From assembly GCF_006540305.1 (NCBI RefSeq), contig NZ_BJOR01000001.1, positions 3,968,001 through 4,032,000 on the forward strand: a stretch of DNA of 64,000 bases, read 5' to 3'. The position numbers and the translations under genes were made by a program. Below are positions 1-7,878 of the stretch, piece by piece. Numbering within the stretch: the stretch's first letter is position 1; every line of letters starts with the position of its first letter. A model generated the notes under the pieces. The model ran no database searches. It had not been told where the DNA came from and was given only the letters and a program-made list of their open reading frames with translations. This DNA comes from Streptomyces sp. 6-11-2 (GTDB taxonomy: Bacteria > Actinomycetota > Actinomycetes > Streptomycetales > Streptomycetaceae).

Positions 1-384
1 AAGCTGCTGGCCCGGTGGTACGAGGAGTTCTGCGCCGCCGTCGGCGAGACGGCCGTCCAGGACGCGGGGAAGTGGGCCGACGAGCGCGTCCGGCGCGCTG
101 ACGTCATGCTCTGGCAGGGCCCGGACGGGACACCCGTCGCCATGGCGGGGACGACTCCGAAGGTCGCCGGGCAGGTGAGGGTGGCCGGTGTCTACACACC
201 GACGCACCTGCGGGGGCGCGGGTACGCGGGCGCCGTCACGGTCGAGGTCAGCCGCGCGGCGCGGGAGTCGGGGGCCGAGGAGGTGCTGCTGTTCACCGAC
301 CTCGCCAATCCGACCAGCAACGGCCTCTACCAGCGGATCGGTTACCGGCCGGTGTCCGATTTCGCGGTGTACGACTTCGGCTGA
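1..384 (+). CDS. GNAT-family N-acetyltransferase, 3' part only
   Basis: The gene enters from outside the window; 127 codons are visible in frame from base 1 to the TGA at 382-384. The visible protein holds the acetyl-CoA binding core of the GNAT fold: the motif-A-like segment RGRGYAGAVTVEVSRAA (R-x-x-G-x-A type) at about residues 68-84, followed by a strand LLFTDLANPTSNGLYQRIGY typical of motif B, where the N and Y residues lie near the CoA thiol. The last residues F-x-V-Y-D-F are the usual GNAT C-terminal strand. Substrate cannot be told. It runs toward the oppositely oriented flavoprotein gene, leaving 6 bp between the stops. Confidence 0.85.
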   Translation, partial: KLLARWYEEFCAAVGETAVQDAGKWADERVRRADVMLWQGPDGTPVAMAGTTPKVAGQVRVAGVYTPTHLRGRGYAGAVTVEVSRAARESGAEEVLLFTDLANPTSNGLYQRIGYRPVSDFAVYDFG

Positions 385-390
385 GCCGGG

Positions 391-1056
391 TCAGGGCCAC
401 AGCAGTTCGCGGGCCCAGCCGTCCGGCGTGCGGCGGTAGCGGAGCCGTACGTGGCGGCGCTGGGCGTCGCCCTGGAAGAACTCGGCCTCGGTGGGCCGGA
501 GTCGGTAGAGGGTCCAGGAGGGGACCTCGGTGTCCGGGGCGCTCCGGGCCCGCTCCCAGGCCGACTCCGAGGCCCGGGCCAGCTGGTCCAGGGAGCCCAG
601 GACCTCGCTCTGACGGCCGGTGAGGGCGGCGGCCAGGGCACCTGTCGAGCGGGCGTGCAGGTCCGAGTGGGCCTCGTCCGGCGGGGCGACCGTGACCGGG
701 CCCCGGACGCGGACCTGGCGCCCCTGGACCGGCCAGTAGAAGGCGAGGGCGGCGTGCGGGCGGGCGGCCAGCTGGCGGCCCTTGCGGCTGCCGGCGTGGG
801 TGGCGAAGGACCAGCCCGCGGAGTCCGCGCCGTGCAGCATCACGATGCGGACGTCCGGCCGGCCCTCCTCGTCCGTCGTCGCCAGCGACATCGTGTGCGG
901 CTCGGGCTGCCCGGCCGCCGCAACCTCCGCCAGCCACCGTGCGAAGAGGGGCAGCGGGGTGGCGGGTGCCGTCGCGGGGTCGAGGGCGGGCAGTTCGGTG
1001 AACTCCGGGTCCCAGACGCGAAGTGACGTCAGCAGCCCGTGAAGATCCGGTTCCAT
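391..1056 (-). CDS. PdxH-like pyridoxamine/pyridoxine 5'-phosphate oxidase family flavoprotein
   Basis: A 221-residue FMN split-barrel protein read from ATG 1056 to TGA 391. It follows the PdxH pattern throughout: an N-terminal helix with P-L-x-L-F-x-x-W, then EPHTMSLAT, GRPDVRIVMLHG, FATHAGSRKGRQL (phosphate/FMN contacts), ALAFYWPVQGRQVRVRG, and a C-terminal W-x-L-Y-R-L-x-P...EFFQG...RRHVRLRY block that matches the PLP-contact region of PdxH. It may make PLP from PNP/PMP or be a paralogue with another flavin-dependent role; Streptomyces carry several. The next gene upstream on the same strand ends 33 bp away, so the two could be co-transcribed. Confidence 0.8.
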   Translation of the reverse strand: MEPDLHGLLTSLRVWDPEFTELPALDPATAPATPLPLFARWLAEVAAAGQPEPHTMSLATTDEEGRPDVRIVMLHGADSAGWSFATHAGSRKGRQLAARPHAALAFYWPVQGRQVRVRGPVTVAPPDEAHSDLHARSTGALAAALTGRQSEVLGSLDQLARASESAWERARSAPDTEVPSWTLYRLRPTEAEFFQGDAQRRHVRLRYRRTPDGWARELLWP

Positions 1057-1088
1057 GCCCCGAGTATCGCCCCGCCCGGCACCGGAAC

Positions 1089-2249
1089 TCAGCCCTTCTG
1101 GGCCTCCCCGGCCTTCTGGGCCCCCTGGGACTCCTCGGCCTCCTGGGCTTCCGGAGTCTCCTGGGGTTCCCGCCCCTCCCGCGTCCCCTTCTCGCGCAGG
1201 GCCTGTTCGACCGCGTCCCGTACGCGGGCGTCCTCGCGCAGCTTGCGCCGGGCCCGGCCGCGGCGGGCGCGGACGACCGCGCCGGCGATGACCGCGATCA
1301 GCAGGACCAGGAGCAGCAGCAGCGTCCACGGGACGGCCCAGCCGTGCGCGGTGGCCCGGACCGGATCGAGCGAGGTGGTGGAGCCGGACGCGTCGGTGAG
1401 CAGGGGAATGAGGGTGGCGGTCGCGGTCAGGCTGACGCCCGGCGTCACGCCGTGCACGGGCACCTTCACCTTCCAGCTCTCGCCCGGGAGCAGCTCCGGC
1501 GGTGAGGGGATCCCGCCCGCCTCGGTCCGCAGCCATCCGAACGGGCCCGCGACCGACACCGTCTGCCGGGCCGAGAGCATGGCGTTGCCGGTGTTGTGGA
1601 TCGTGTACGTGACGGTGGCGTCGCCGGCGGCGAACGGGTTGGCCGAGCCGGAGTAGTCCACGTGCAGGTTCTCGACCGCCAGGGTCGGCCGGAGGTCGCC
1701 GCCGACCCGCAGCTTGACCCGGATGCCGAGGCGCCGGTCCACGTTGATGCCCTCGGCCTCGTCGGACTGCCGCAGCGAGGTCAGGACACCGCCCACGTAG
1801 TCGCCGGGCGTGGCGTTGCCGGGAACGGTGACCGTGAAGGGGATCCGGACGGACTTGCCGGGCCGGAGCACCACGCTCTTGCGTTCGGCGTGGACCCAGG
1901 CGCCGACGCCGACGGACTTCTTGTCCCTGGTGAGCAGGTCGAGCTGGCCGGTGTCGGTCGTGAAGCCGTCGGCGGCGTAGACGGCCAGGGTCAGTGGGGA
2001 TTTGCCGCGGTTGGAGACGACCAGGGCGTCCTCGACGCGTCCACCGGGGTTCACTGCGTAGCTGAAGCTGGACCGGTCGGCACCGTAGCTGTTCGGCGCC
2101 GTCCTGACCGTCCAGGTGACGTCGCCGCCCTCCGCCGCGGCCGGAGTGGCCCGCAGCCCGGTGAGGGCGAAGGCCATGAGCAGGGCCAGGGCGGCGGTGC
2201 GGACGAGGGTGGTGACCGTGGTCTTCCGGCGCGTTGCGGGCAGGGGCAT
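1089..2249 (-). CDS. Secreted, membrane-anchored DUF916-like (WxL-type) surface protein
   Basis: A 386-residue protein. ATG 2249 is chosen because CGAGGACC lies just upstream; an upstream in-frame ATG at 2333 would add a Pro-rich non-signal stretch. A basic N-terminus and hydrophobic segment LALLMAFALTGL end in A-x-A at about residues 36-38 (signal peptide). The body has two Ig-like parts (PGGRVEDALVVSNRGKSPL; IHNTGNAMLSARQTVSVAGP) as in DUF916/WxL peptidoglycan-binding proteins of Gram-positives. A single membrane helix (WTLLLLLVLLIAVIAGAVV) near residue 310 is followed by a charged cytoplasmic tail rich in E, A, Q and K. It lies downstream of the phosphatase gene but a strong hairpin separates them. 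A role in cell-surface attachment is inferred. Confidence 0.7.
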   Translation of the reverse strand: MPLPATRRKTTVTTLVRTAALALLMAFALTGLRATPAAAEGGDVTWTVRTAPNSYGADRSSFSYAVNPGGRVEDALVVSNRGKSPLTLAVYAADGFTTDTGQLDLLTRDKKSVGVGAWVHAERKSVVLRPGKSVRIPFTVTVPGNATPGDYVGGVLTSLRQSDEAEGINVDRRLGIRVKLRVGGDLRPTLAVENLHVDYSGSANPFAAGDATVTYTIHNTGNAMLSARQTVSVAGPFGWLRTEAGGIPSPPELLPGESWKVKVPVHGVTPGVSLTATATLIPLLTDASGSTTSLDPVRATAHGWAVPWTLLLLLVLLIAVIAGAVVRARRGRARRKLREDARVRDAVEQALREKGTREGREPQETPEAQEAEESQGAQKAGEAQKG

Positions 2250-2293
2250 CTCGGGGTCCTCGGGCGGTCTGGTGCGGGTCTGGGGCGAGCGGA

Positions 2294-2323
2294 GGGGGTG
2301 GGCACCGGAAGGTGCCCACCCCC
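2294..2323. terminator. 13-bp hairpin with GGAA tetraloop
   Basis: GGGGGTGGGCACC at 2294-2306 pairs exactly with GGTGCCCACCCCC at 2311-2323 around a GGAA tetraloop. It lies between the phosphatase stop and the next gene on the same strand, so it can end or attenuate transcription from the phosphatase into the DUF916-like gene. Confidence 0.75.
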
Positions 2324-2343
2324 CCCAGGTCAAGCGGTTACGG

Positions 2344-4320
2344 TCAGCTGCTCAGCGCAGTGATCGTGAGGGTGGCGCGGTAGGCGCCCTTGTCGACGCT
2401 GCCCGGGATCTTCAGATCCAGGTCCGCGCCCAGCTTGGCCTTGCCCTTGGGGTGGCCCTGGTCGGCCCAGCCGAGCCCGCGCGAGACGGACAGGCCCGCG
2501 CCGCCGTCGTAGCCGGAGGCCACCTCCCCGCTGGCCTTGGCGCCGGCGCCTTCCTGGATCACGTTCGGCGTCCAGCCGAGGTAGGCACCGGAGAACACCT
2601 TGTCGGCGTCCTTGAAGTCACCCACGCTGGCCGAGATCGACCACGGGGCGAGCGAGCGGCGGCTGTCCGACACGAGGATCGGGTTGATCTTGCCGCCGGC
2701 CTGGAAGTAGTCGCCGTCGTGGTCCTTGGCGGTGCCGAGGTCCACCAGGCCGTTGTAGCCGTCGATCGTCCAGCCGAACTCGCCCGGGGCGGCGTTCGGG
2801 ACGTTCACCTGGATGTCCTGGCCGTCACCGTGGTACGGGTGCACGGTGACCTTGTCGACGACCGAGCCGACCGGCTGACCGGAGGGCGTGTTGGTGCAGG
2901 AGACCTGGCTGAGCTCCACCGCGGCGTTCGGTGCCGCGCAGGTGCCGCTGCGCAGGTTCTCGACGACGAGCTTGTCGTTGCGCACCTTGACCTTGACGTA
3001 GCTGCGGACGTTCTCCTGGTTCTGGACCGAGTTGTACCAGTAGTTACCAGGGTTCAGCGGGTCGGCACCGTTGCCGGCGCCGCTCGTGCCGCTGCTGTCC
3101 GGCTTGGTGATGCCGTAGTACTTCGAGCCCGAGGCCGAGTTGGCCGTCACGTACAGCACACCGCCGGGACCGGGGTACACGTCGGCGGCGCCGGGCTGCT
3201 CGTCCTTGTTCTGCTTCTCGCTGTTCTTCAGCAGGTAGCTGCGCGAGTAGGCGTGGTCGTGACCGGCCAGCACCAGGTCGACACCGAGCTTGGAGAAGGC
3301 GGCCGGCAGGTCGTTGCGGCGGACCTTGGCGTCGGAGTCCTTGGCGTGGGAGGCCGGCGAGTACATCGCGTGGTGGAAGACGAGCACCTTCCACTTGGCC
3401 TCGGAGCCGTGCTTGTTGATGACGTCCGTGACGTAGTTGATGTGCGCCGCGTCGCCGCCGCCGCCCTGGCTGGTGGCGTAGCTGTTGCTGTTGACGTCGA
3501 TGAACAGCACATCCTTGTAGATGTACCAGTAGTTCCCACCGGACGTGTTGGAAGCCGGATTGCCGTTGGAGTACAGCGGCGCCGAGCGGTCCGTGTTCGG
3601 CGTGTAGAGGTGCTGCTCGTACGCCTTGCCGCCGACGTCGTGGTTGCCGATGGTGGCGGCCCACGGGTACTGGCGCAGCTGGTCGGGGGCGAGGAAGGCG
3701 TTCCACTGGGACTCGGTGTTGGCCGTCTCGACGTGGTCGCCGCCCGACACCAGCAGCTCGGAGTCCGGGTTGGCCCCGAGCGCGACGTCCAGGGTGTCCT
3801 GCCAGCCGGCCTGGTCCTTGGCGGTGTTGCCGGACGAGCCGATCTGCGGGTCGCCGAAGAACAGGAAGTCGTAGTCGCCCTTGAAGTCCTGCGTCTTGAA
3901 GGAGTACGCCGGGGACCAGTTGCCCTCGGAGCCGACCCGGTAGGAGTAGGCCGTGTGCTCCTGGAGGCCGGTGAGCGTGGCGTGGCGGTTGTAGCCGCCG
4001 CTGGTGGAGATGTTCTCCCCGCCGAGGGCGTCGAAGACGGTGGCGGAGGCCGGGAACTCTCCGTTGTCGAGCTGCGCCGTCGGGGCGAGCTGGACCTTCT
4101 GCGTGGTGTCGGCCGAGGAGTACCAGGTCACGGTGCGCTGGGACTCGTTGGCGCCGACGCCGAGGATGATGCCGGTGAACGTGCTGGTCTCGGCTGCCTG
4201 TACGGGGGAGGCCAGGCCGCTGCCGAGGGCCACGGTCAGGCCCAGGAATGCCGCGGCGGCACCTGTGGCCACGCGGCGCCGCGCCGACCCGGAAGCCGGC
4301 GAGGAGGGTCTCGAAATCAT
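2344..4320 (-). CDS. Secreted purple acid phosphatase-type metallophosphoesterase
   Basis: A 658-residue exported protein starting at ATG 4320 (AAAGGAACG upstream). An RR-containing N-terminus (SARRRVATGAAAAFLGL) and hydrophobic stretch ending in V-Q-A-A form a signal peptide, possibly Tat. An Fn3-like N-domain (TGIILGVGANESQRTVTWYS) is typical of purple acid phosphatases. The di-metal catalytic motifs follow in order: FFGDPQ, SGGDHVE, IGNHDVGG, VFHHAMYSP and LAGHDHAYSR. The C-terminal 200 residues form another beta domain. The family cleaves phosphomonoesters outside the cell. Phosphate-limited expression is plausible given the PHO-box-like array upstream of the next gene, but no clear box is seen directly before this one. 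Confidence 0.9.
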   Translation of the reverse strand: MISRPSSPASGSARRRVATGAAAAFLGLTVALGSGLASPVQAAETSTFTGIILGVGANESQRTVTWYSSADTTQKVQLAPTAQLDNGEFPASATVFDALGGENISTSGGYNRHATLTGLQEHTAYSYRVGSEGNWSPAYSFKTQDFKGDYDFLFFGDPQIGSSGNTAKDQAGWQDTLDVALGANPDSELLVSGGDHVETANTESQWNAFLAPDQLRQYPWAATIGNHDVGGKAYEQHLYTPNTDRSAPLYSNGNPASNTSGGNYWYIYKDVLFIDVNSNSYATSQGGGGDAAHINYVTDVINKHGSEAKWKVLVFHHAMYSPASHAKDSDAKVRRNDLPAAFSKLGVDLVLAGHDHAYSRSYLLKNSEKQNKDEQPGAADVYPGPGGVLYVTANSASGSKYYGITKPDSSGTSGAGNGADPLNPGNYWYNSVQNQENVRSYVKVKVRNDKLVVENLRSGTCAAPNAAVELSQVSCTNTPSGQPVGSVVDKVTVHPYHGDGQDIQVNVPNAAPGEFGWTIDGYNGLVDLGTAKDHDGDYFQAGGKINPILVSDSRRSLAPWSISASVGDFKDADKVFSGAYLGWTPNVIQEGAGAKASGEVASGYDGGAGLSVSRGLGWADQGHPKGKAKLGADLDLKIPGSVDKGAYRATLTITALSS

Positions 4321-4376
4321 CAGATTCGTTCCTTTAGTGCACGGAGGTGCATGGAATGGAGGCCATCAAGGTCTCC

Positions 4377-4481
4377 GGATTTGGTAAATCAATCGCAAAT
4401 GCGATCTTGGGATCAGCTGAACTTCGCGGTAGACCTGGGCTGTTCTCAGCCACTCGTGGCCGATCTCGGCCGTTCTCAGCC
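4377..4481 (-). promoter_or_regulatory. Promoter region of the phosphatase, with palindromes and a direct repeat
   Basis: This stretch is distinctly AT-richer than its surroundings. It holds a palindrome with arms ATCGCA and TGCGAT (4392-4397, 4400-4405), a neighbouring inverted repeat GATTT/AAATC (4378-4390), and a repeated GTTCTCAGCC at 4442-4451 and 4472-4481, exactly 30 nt apart (about three helical turns), with the palindrome GGCCGA/TCGGCC between the copies. The second copy overlaps the 3' end of the upstream gene. Which protein binds is unknown. Confidence 0.45.
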
Positions 4482-5687
4482 TTCGAGCACCCGCTGCACG
4501 AACCACACCAGGCCCATGCCGGCCACGCCCGCGCACAGTGCGCCGGTCGCCCAGAGGCCCGCCCTCGGCGCACGGCGGTACAGCAGCGCCAGCAGCGGGA
4601 AGACGATCGCGATGATCCCCAACTGCACCGCCTCGATACCGACGTTGAACACCAGCAGGGACCACAGCAGGGTCCACGACCACGGCTCGTCGATCCCCAG
4701 CGCTCCCGCGAAACCCAGGCCGTGCACGAGACCGAAGCAGAACACGACCCCGAGGCGCAGCCATCCGGCCCGGTCCAGGCCCAACGAGCCCTCAACCGCC
4801 GGGCCGGGAAGGGCGGCGGCCCGGTCGCCGCGCCGCGGCAGCCGCCACAGGTGCCAGCCGGCGACGACGGCGATCGACAGCGCGATGACGGGCTCGACGA
4901 TCCGCTCCGGCACGTGCACCAGGCCGAGGGCGGCGAGCAGGAACGTCACCGAGTGGGCCAGGGTGAAACTCGTGGCCGCGAGCACGATTTCGCGCAGACG
5001 GCGGGATCCGGCGATGAGCGCCAGCAGGAACAGGACGTGGTCGACACCGGTCAGCAGATGCTCGGCGCCCAGGCGGAAGAACTCCCAGAACCGCTCGTAC
5101 CACGACTGTCCGATCGAGAAGGACGGATGGTCGGCGTCGAGCGCGGCGCTGCCGGAGAGGCCGGCGAGGTCGTAGGTGGCGATCGTACGGGTGCCGCGGA
5201 CATAGCCCTCGGAGTCGGGGAAGAGCGTGCTGCGCACCTCGGGGTCGCCGCCCTGTCCGGGGCAGGCCCATTCGAGGGGCAGGGCGGCGTACGGCACGCC
5301 CTCCCGCCGGCCGATCGTGAAGTCGCCGGCCCGGGACGGTGTGCAGGCCTTGCCACCGGTACCGACCGAGAAGCGTTCGGTGACGTACCTGACGGCCGAC
5401 TCCGCATGGGAGTCGAGCGCCGCGGCCTGTCCTTCGGTGTCCCCGGCCTCGAACGCGGCGGTGCCCGCCCGGAAGAGGGGATCGTCGTGCTCGGCGTCGG
5501 CGGCGGACACGACGTAGAGGTCGTACTCCAGCTCCAGCACCGTGCGTATGCGGCCGTCGTCGCCGTTCGTGACGTGGACGTACACGACCGACGAGAAGCC
5601 GTGGGCGGAGGCCGGTTGCCCGAGGCCCAGAAAAGCGATCACCGCCGCGGTGATCCCGAGGAGGGCGCGGCGGATCCGTGATGACAT
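4476..5687 (-). CDS. HupE/UreJ-like polytopic membrane protein with extracellular N-domain
   Basis: A 403-residue protein from ATG 5687, preceded by AAGGAGCC. A signal peptide ends near PASAHGF; the His just after it is characteristic of this group. About 175 residues of exported beta-rich domain come next, then six or seven membrane helices containing H-x-L-T-G-x-D-H-V-L-F-L-L and FTLAHSVTFLLA, then LVHGLGFAGAL and FNVGIEAVQLG. These His/Asp motifs are those of the HupE/UreJ family, thought to handle Ni or related metals. It is the gene upstream of the secreted phosphatase on the same strand, with 155 bp between them. A PHO-box-like array before it suggests phosphate control, so metal supply for phosphatases is one possible, unproven role. 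Confidence 0.75.
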   Translation of the reverse strand: MSSRIRRALLGITAAVIAFLGLGQPASAHGFSSVVYVHVTNGDDGRIRTVLELEYDLYVVSAADAEHDDPLFRAGTAAFEAGDTEGQAAALDSHAESAVRYVTERFSVGTGGKACTPSRAGDFTIGRREGVPYAALPLEWACPGQGGDPEVRSTLFPDSEGYVRGTRTIATYDLAGLSGSAALDADHPSFSIGQSWYERFWEFFRLGAEHLLTGVDHVLFLLALIAGSRRLREIVLAATSFTLAHSVTFLLAALGLVHVPERIVEPVIALSIAVVAGWHLWRLPRRGDRAAALPGPAVEGSLGLDRAGWLRLGVVFCFGLVHGLGFAGALGIDEPWSWTLLWSLLVFNVGIEAVQLGIIAIVFPLLALLYRRAPRAGLWATGALCAGVAGMGLVWFVQRVLEG

Positions 5688-5723
5688 GGTGGCTCCTTGG
5701 GGTTTCCCGTGCACGGTGCATGG

Positions 5724-5767
5724 CATCGGTGAACAAACTCCGGCCCGTCGGCGAACCGTTGAGAAAC
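5724..5767 (-). promoter_or_regulatory. PHO-box-like array of four 11-nt units
   Basis: Read on the minus strand toward the HupE-like gene, 44 nt divide into four 11-nt units: GTTTCTCAACG, GTTCGCCGACG, GGCCGGAGTTT and GTTCACCGATG. Units one, two and four fit the Streptomyces PhoP direct-repeat consensus (GTTCACC-type heptamer plus four bases); the third is degenerate. The array sits about 40 bp before the start codon and may also serve the divergent lipoprotein gene. PhoP binding is inferred from pattern only. Confidence 0.55.
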
Positions 5768-5859
5768 AAGCCCCGCAACGGCGCTCGCGGAGGCGACCTG
5801 CGGCGATCGGGATAGCAGGATGGCGGCGCACCCGCTCATCACCTCGGAGGACGATCGCC

Positions 5860-6531
5860 TTGCGCTCCCCGCTTCGGGCCGTTGCCACGCTGGTCGCGGC
5901 CGCCGCGCTGGTCGCCGGATGCGGCTCCGGCGACGACTGGTCACGGCCGCACGCGAAGCCCACCGCCGTCGGCATGCTCGGCGCGGGGTTCACCGACCCC
6001 TCCGCCCCGCCCACCCCGGAGGCCACGGTCACGCCGCGGCCCGGTTCCTGGAAGGGGGTGCACCCGCCGAAGGGCTATCGCGTGGTGCTGCTCACCGCGG
6101 GCGACGACCGTCCGACCAGGGCCCTGGTGTCAGCGGTCGAGGACTGGGCCGCGAGCGAGCACGTCGATCTCAGGACGGTGGTCGCGGACGGCCCCCACGA
6201 CCTCGTTCCCGGCATCGGCAGGGCCGTCGACATGGGCCCGGACCTCGTCATCAGCGCGGGCAACGATCTCGTCGACCCCCTCGCCGTGGTCACCGCGAGC
6301 CATCTGTCGCAGCAGTTCCTCGTCGTCGGCGCGGAGCTGGCCGAACCCACCCACAACGTGACGGCGGTCGACTGGTCGGGTGCGTCGTTCCGGGGCGAGG
6401 GGCTCGGCATGTCCTCGACGTACGCCCCGGAGTCGTTCACCGCCGGGCGCTGCGCGGCCGCCGTCCGCGCGGGCGTCGCCGCCGTGCTCCACAACCTGAC
6501 GGGCATCGTGATCTGGCTCGACCACGTCTAG
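5860..6531 (+). CDS. Lipoprotein of unknown function, BMP/periplasmic-binding-like
   Basis: A 223-residue protein. The TTG at 5860 is chosen because CGGAGG lies 8 nt upstream and it opens directly on a lipoprotein signal peptide (RSPLRAVATLVAAAAL, lipobox LVAGC with Cys21). A Thr/Pro-rich linker follows, then an alpha/beta domain with strands such as YRVVLLTAGDD, VDLRTVVADG, DLVISAGNDLVDP and QFLVVGAEL, similar in rhythm to BMP-family substrate-binding lipoproteins but shorter. It ends with a hydrophobic helix (IVIWLDHV). It diverges from the HupE-like gene and is followed directly by a long minisatellite. Ligand unknown. Confidence 0.7.
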   Translation: MRSPLRAVATLVAAAALVAGCGSGDDWSRPHAKPTAVGMLGAGFTDPSAPPTPEATVTPRPGSWKGVHPPKGYRVVLLTAGDDRPTRALVSAVEDWAASEHVDLRTVVADGPHDLVPGIGRAVDMGPDLVISAGNDLVDPLAVVTASHLSQQFLVVGAELAEPTHNVTAVDWSGASFRGEGLGMSSTYAPESFTAGRCAAAVRAGVAAVLHNLTGIVIWLDHV

Positions 6532-6533
6532 CC

Positions 6534-6995
6534 CCGCCGGCCGCTGAGCCCGCCGGTCGCTGATCCCGCCGGCCGCTGAGCCCGCCGGTCGCTGATCCCG
6601 CCGGCCTCAGGGTCTGGCGGCCTCTGCATCCGGCGGTCTCTGGGTCCGGCGGCCTGTGCACCGGCGGTCTCTGGGCCCGGCGTTCGCTGGGCTCGGCGGT
6701 TTCTGGGGCGGGCTGTCTTCGGGCTCGGCGGTCTCTGGGTCCGGTCGCCTCCGGGTCCAGTCGTCGCTGGGCTCGGCAGTCGCCGGGGCGGGTTGTCTTC
6801 GGGCTCGGCGGTCTCTGGGGCCAGCCGCGTCCAGACTCGGCAGACTCCGGGCCCGACCGTCGCTGGGCTTGGTCGTCTTCGGGTCGGGTTGTCTTCGGGC
6901 TTGGCCGTCGCTGGGTCCGGCCGTCTTTGGGCCCGGCCCGGTCGTCTCCAGGCCCGGCCGCCTCCGGGCCCGGTCGGCTTCGGCCCGGCCGCATC
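6534..6995. repeat. Degenerate 16-nt tandem repeat (minisatellite), about 29 units
   Basis: Starting 3 bp after the lipoprotein stop, CCGCCGGCCGCTGAGC and CCGCCGGTCGCTGATC alternate exactly twice (6534-6597). A long run of diverged 15-17-nt units of the type GGTCTCTGGGTCCGGC follows, to about 6995. Several frames stay open on both strands only because stops are rare in the repeat. A 16-nt period does not keep a reading frame from unit to unit, and no start with a ribosome site precedes it, so it is treated as non-coding. Confidence 0.75.
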
Positions 6996-7030
6996 CGGTC
7001 CCAGCCCGCGTGGTTCTCCCCCCAACGCAG

Positions 7031-7064
7031 CAGGCGGCGGTCCACTTGGGTGGACCGCCGCCTG
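7031..7064. terminator. 15-bp perfect hairpin terminator
   Basis: CAGGCGGCGGTCCAC (7031-7045) pairs perfectly with GTGGACCGCCGCCTG (7050-7064) around TTGG. It lies 47 bp past the stop of the TetR gene on the minus strand and also closes the minisatellite on the other side. Confidence 0.85.
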
Positions 7065-7111
7065 CCTGACAGGACTTGGGGCCTGGAGGGAGTCCGAGGC
7101 CGGGGTGCGGG

Positions 7112-7756
7112 CTATCTCGTCGGCTTCTTCCCGGTGATGCCCAGGTGGACCAGAAGCGCCAGGTTCGGCTTCAGGTCGGCCTGTTTCACCCCCGAGACGA
7201 AGCCCTTCTGGTGCGAGGCGACCGCCGCGAGCATCGCGACCAGCGAACCGGCGATCGCGGCCGGATTCACGTCCTTGTCGACCCGGCCCTTGGACTGGAG
7301 TTCGGTGACCGAGTCCGTCAGGGAGTTGTTCACGGAGTTCAGGATCTTCATACGGATCTTGTAAAAGCGCTTGTCGCCCTCGGCGGCACCGAGATCGATC
7401 ACGCGCAGAATGGCGTCGTTGCGATGCCAGAACTCGAGAAATCCGTCCACGAGTTCCTGCGCCGTCTGCCAGCCGGCCTTGCCGGTCCACGACCGGCCTT
7501 CCAGCAGTTCGGCCAATCCGGCGCCCTCGGCGGCCATTTGATCGGCGATCTCCAGAACGGCGCCCTCGACGTCGGGGAAGTATTGATAGAAGGTCGCGGG
7601 CGAAGTGCCCGCCTTCCTGGCGACATCGATGACCTTGACGTCCCGGTAGGGGGAGGAGCTGAGCATCTCGCTGAGGCAGTCGAGCAGCTTCTGCCGGGTC
7701 GCCTGCCCACGTCGACCGGCCACGCGGCCGTCGACGGTACGCACTTGTCCTGTCAT
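7112..7756 (-). CDS. TetR-family transcriptional regulator
   Basis: A 214-residue protein from ATG 7756. The N-terminal helix-turn-helix is clear: RQKLLDCLSEML then VIDVARKAGTSPATFYQYFP at about residues 43-62, the classic TetR recognition helix with F-Y-x-Y-F. The C-terminal part is all helical and would form the ligand and dimer domain (for example FLEFWHRNDAILRVIDLGAA). It is divergent from the VOC-protein gene, 122 bp away, and could regulate that gene and afsK behind it. A TetR gene occupies this place beside kbpA-afsK in S. coelicolor as I recall it. Ligand unknown. Confidence 0.9.
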   Translation of the reverse strand: MTGQVRTVDGRVAGRRGQATRQKLLDCLSEMLSSSPYRDVKVIDVARKAGTSPATFYQYFPDVEGAVLEIADQMAAEGAGLAELLEGRSWTGKAGWQTAQELVDGFLEFWHRNDAILRVIDLGAAEGDKRFYKIRMKILNSVNNSLTDSVTELQSKGRVDKDVNPAAIAGSLVAMLAAVASHQKGFVSGVKQADLKPNLALLVHLGITGKKPTR

Positions 7757-7878
7757 GTCGTCAGCTTACCGAGCAGTGATCGGAGCGCGATTCGGCCGAC
7801 TGCAAATGGGGTGCATGGGCTCAGAGAGGCTGGTGTGCCTGGTCTGCGGGTCGCACGGGACCCGGCTAGTTTGGCGAC

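Noticed and set aside
2116..5175. 1019-codon plus-strand open frame across the phosphatase and HupE-like genes
   Set aside because: The opposite-strand genes have complete metal motifs, signal peptides and ribosome sites; this frame is a compositional shadow.
6534..6995. CRISPR array
   Set aside because: Units are contiguous with no unique spacers, period 16 nt, and no cas genes occur in the window.
6437..7490. Arg/Pro-rich proteins from the minisatellite on either strand
   Set aside because: The 16-nt period breaks the frame from unit to unit, several frames are equally open, and no start signals exist.
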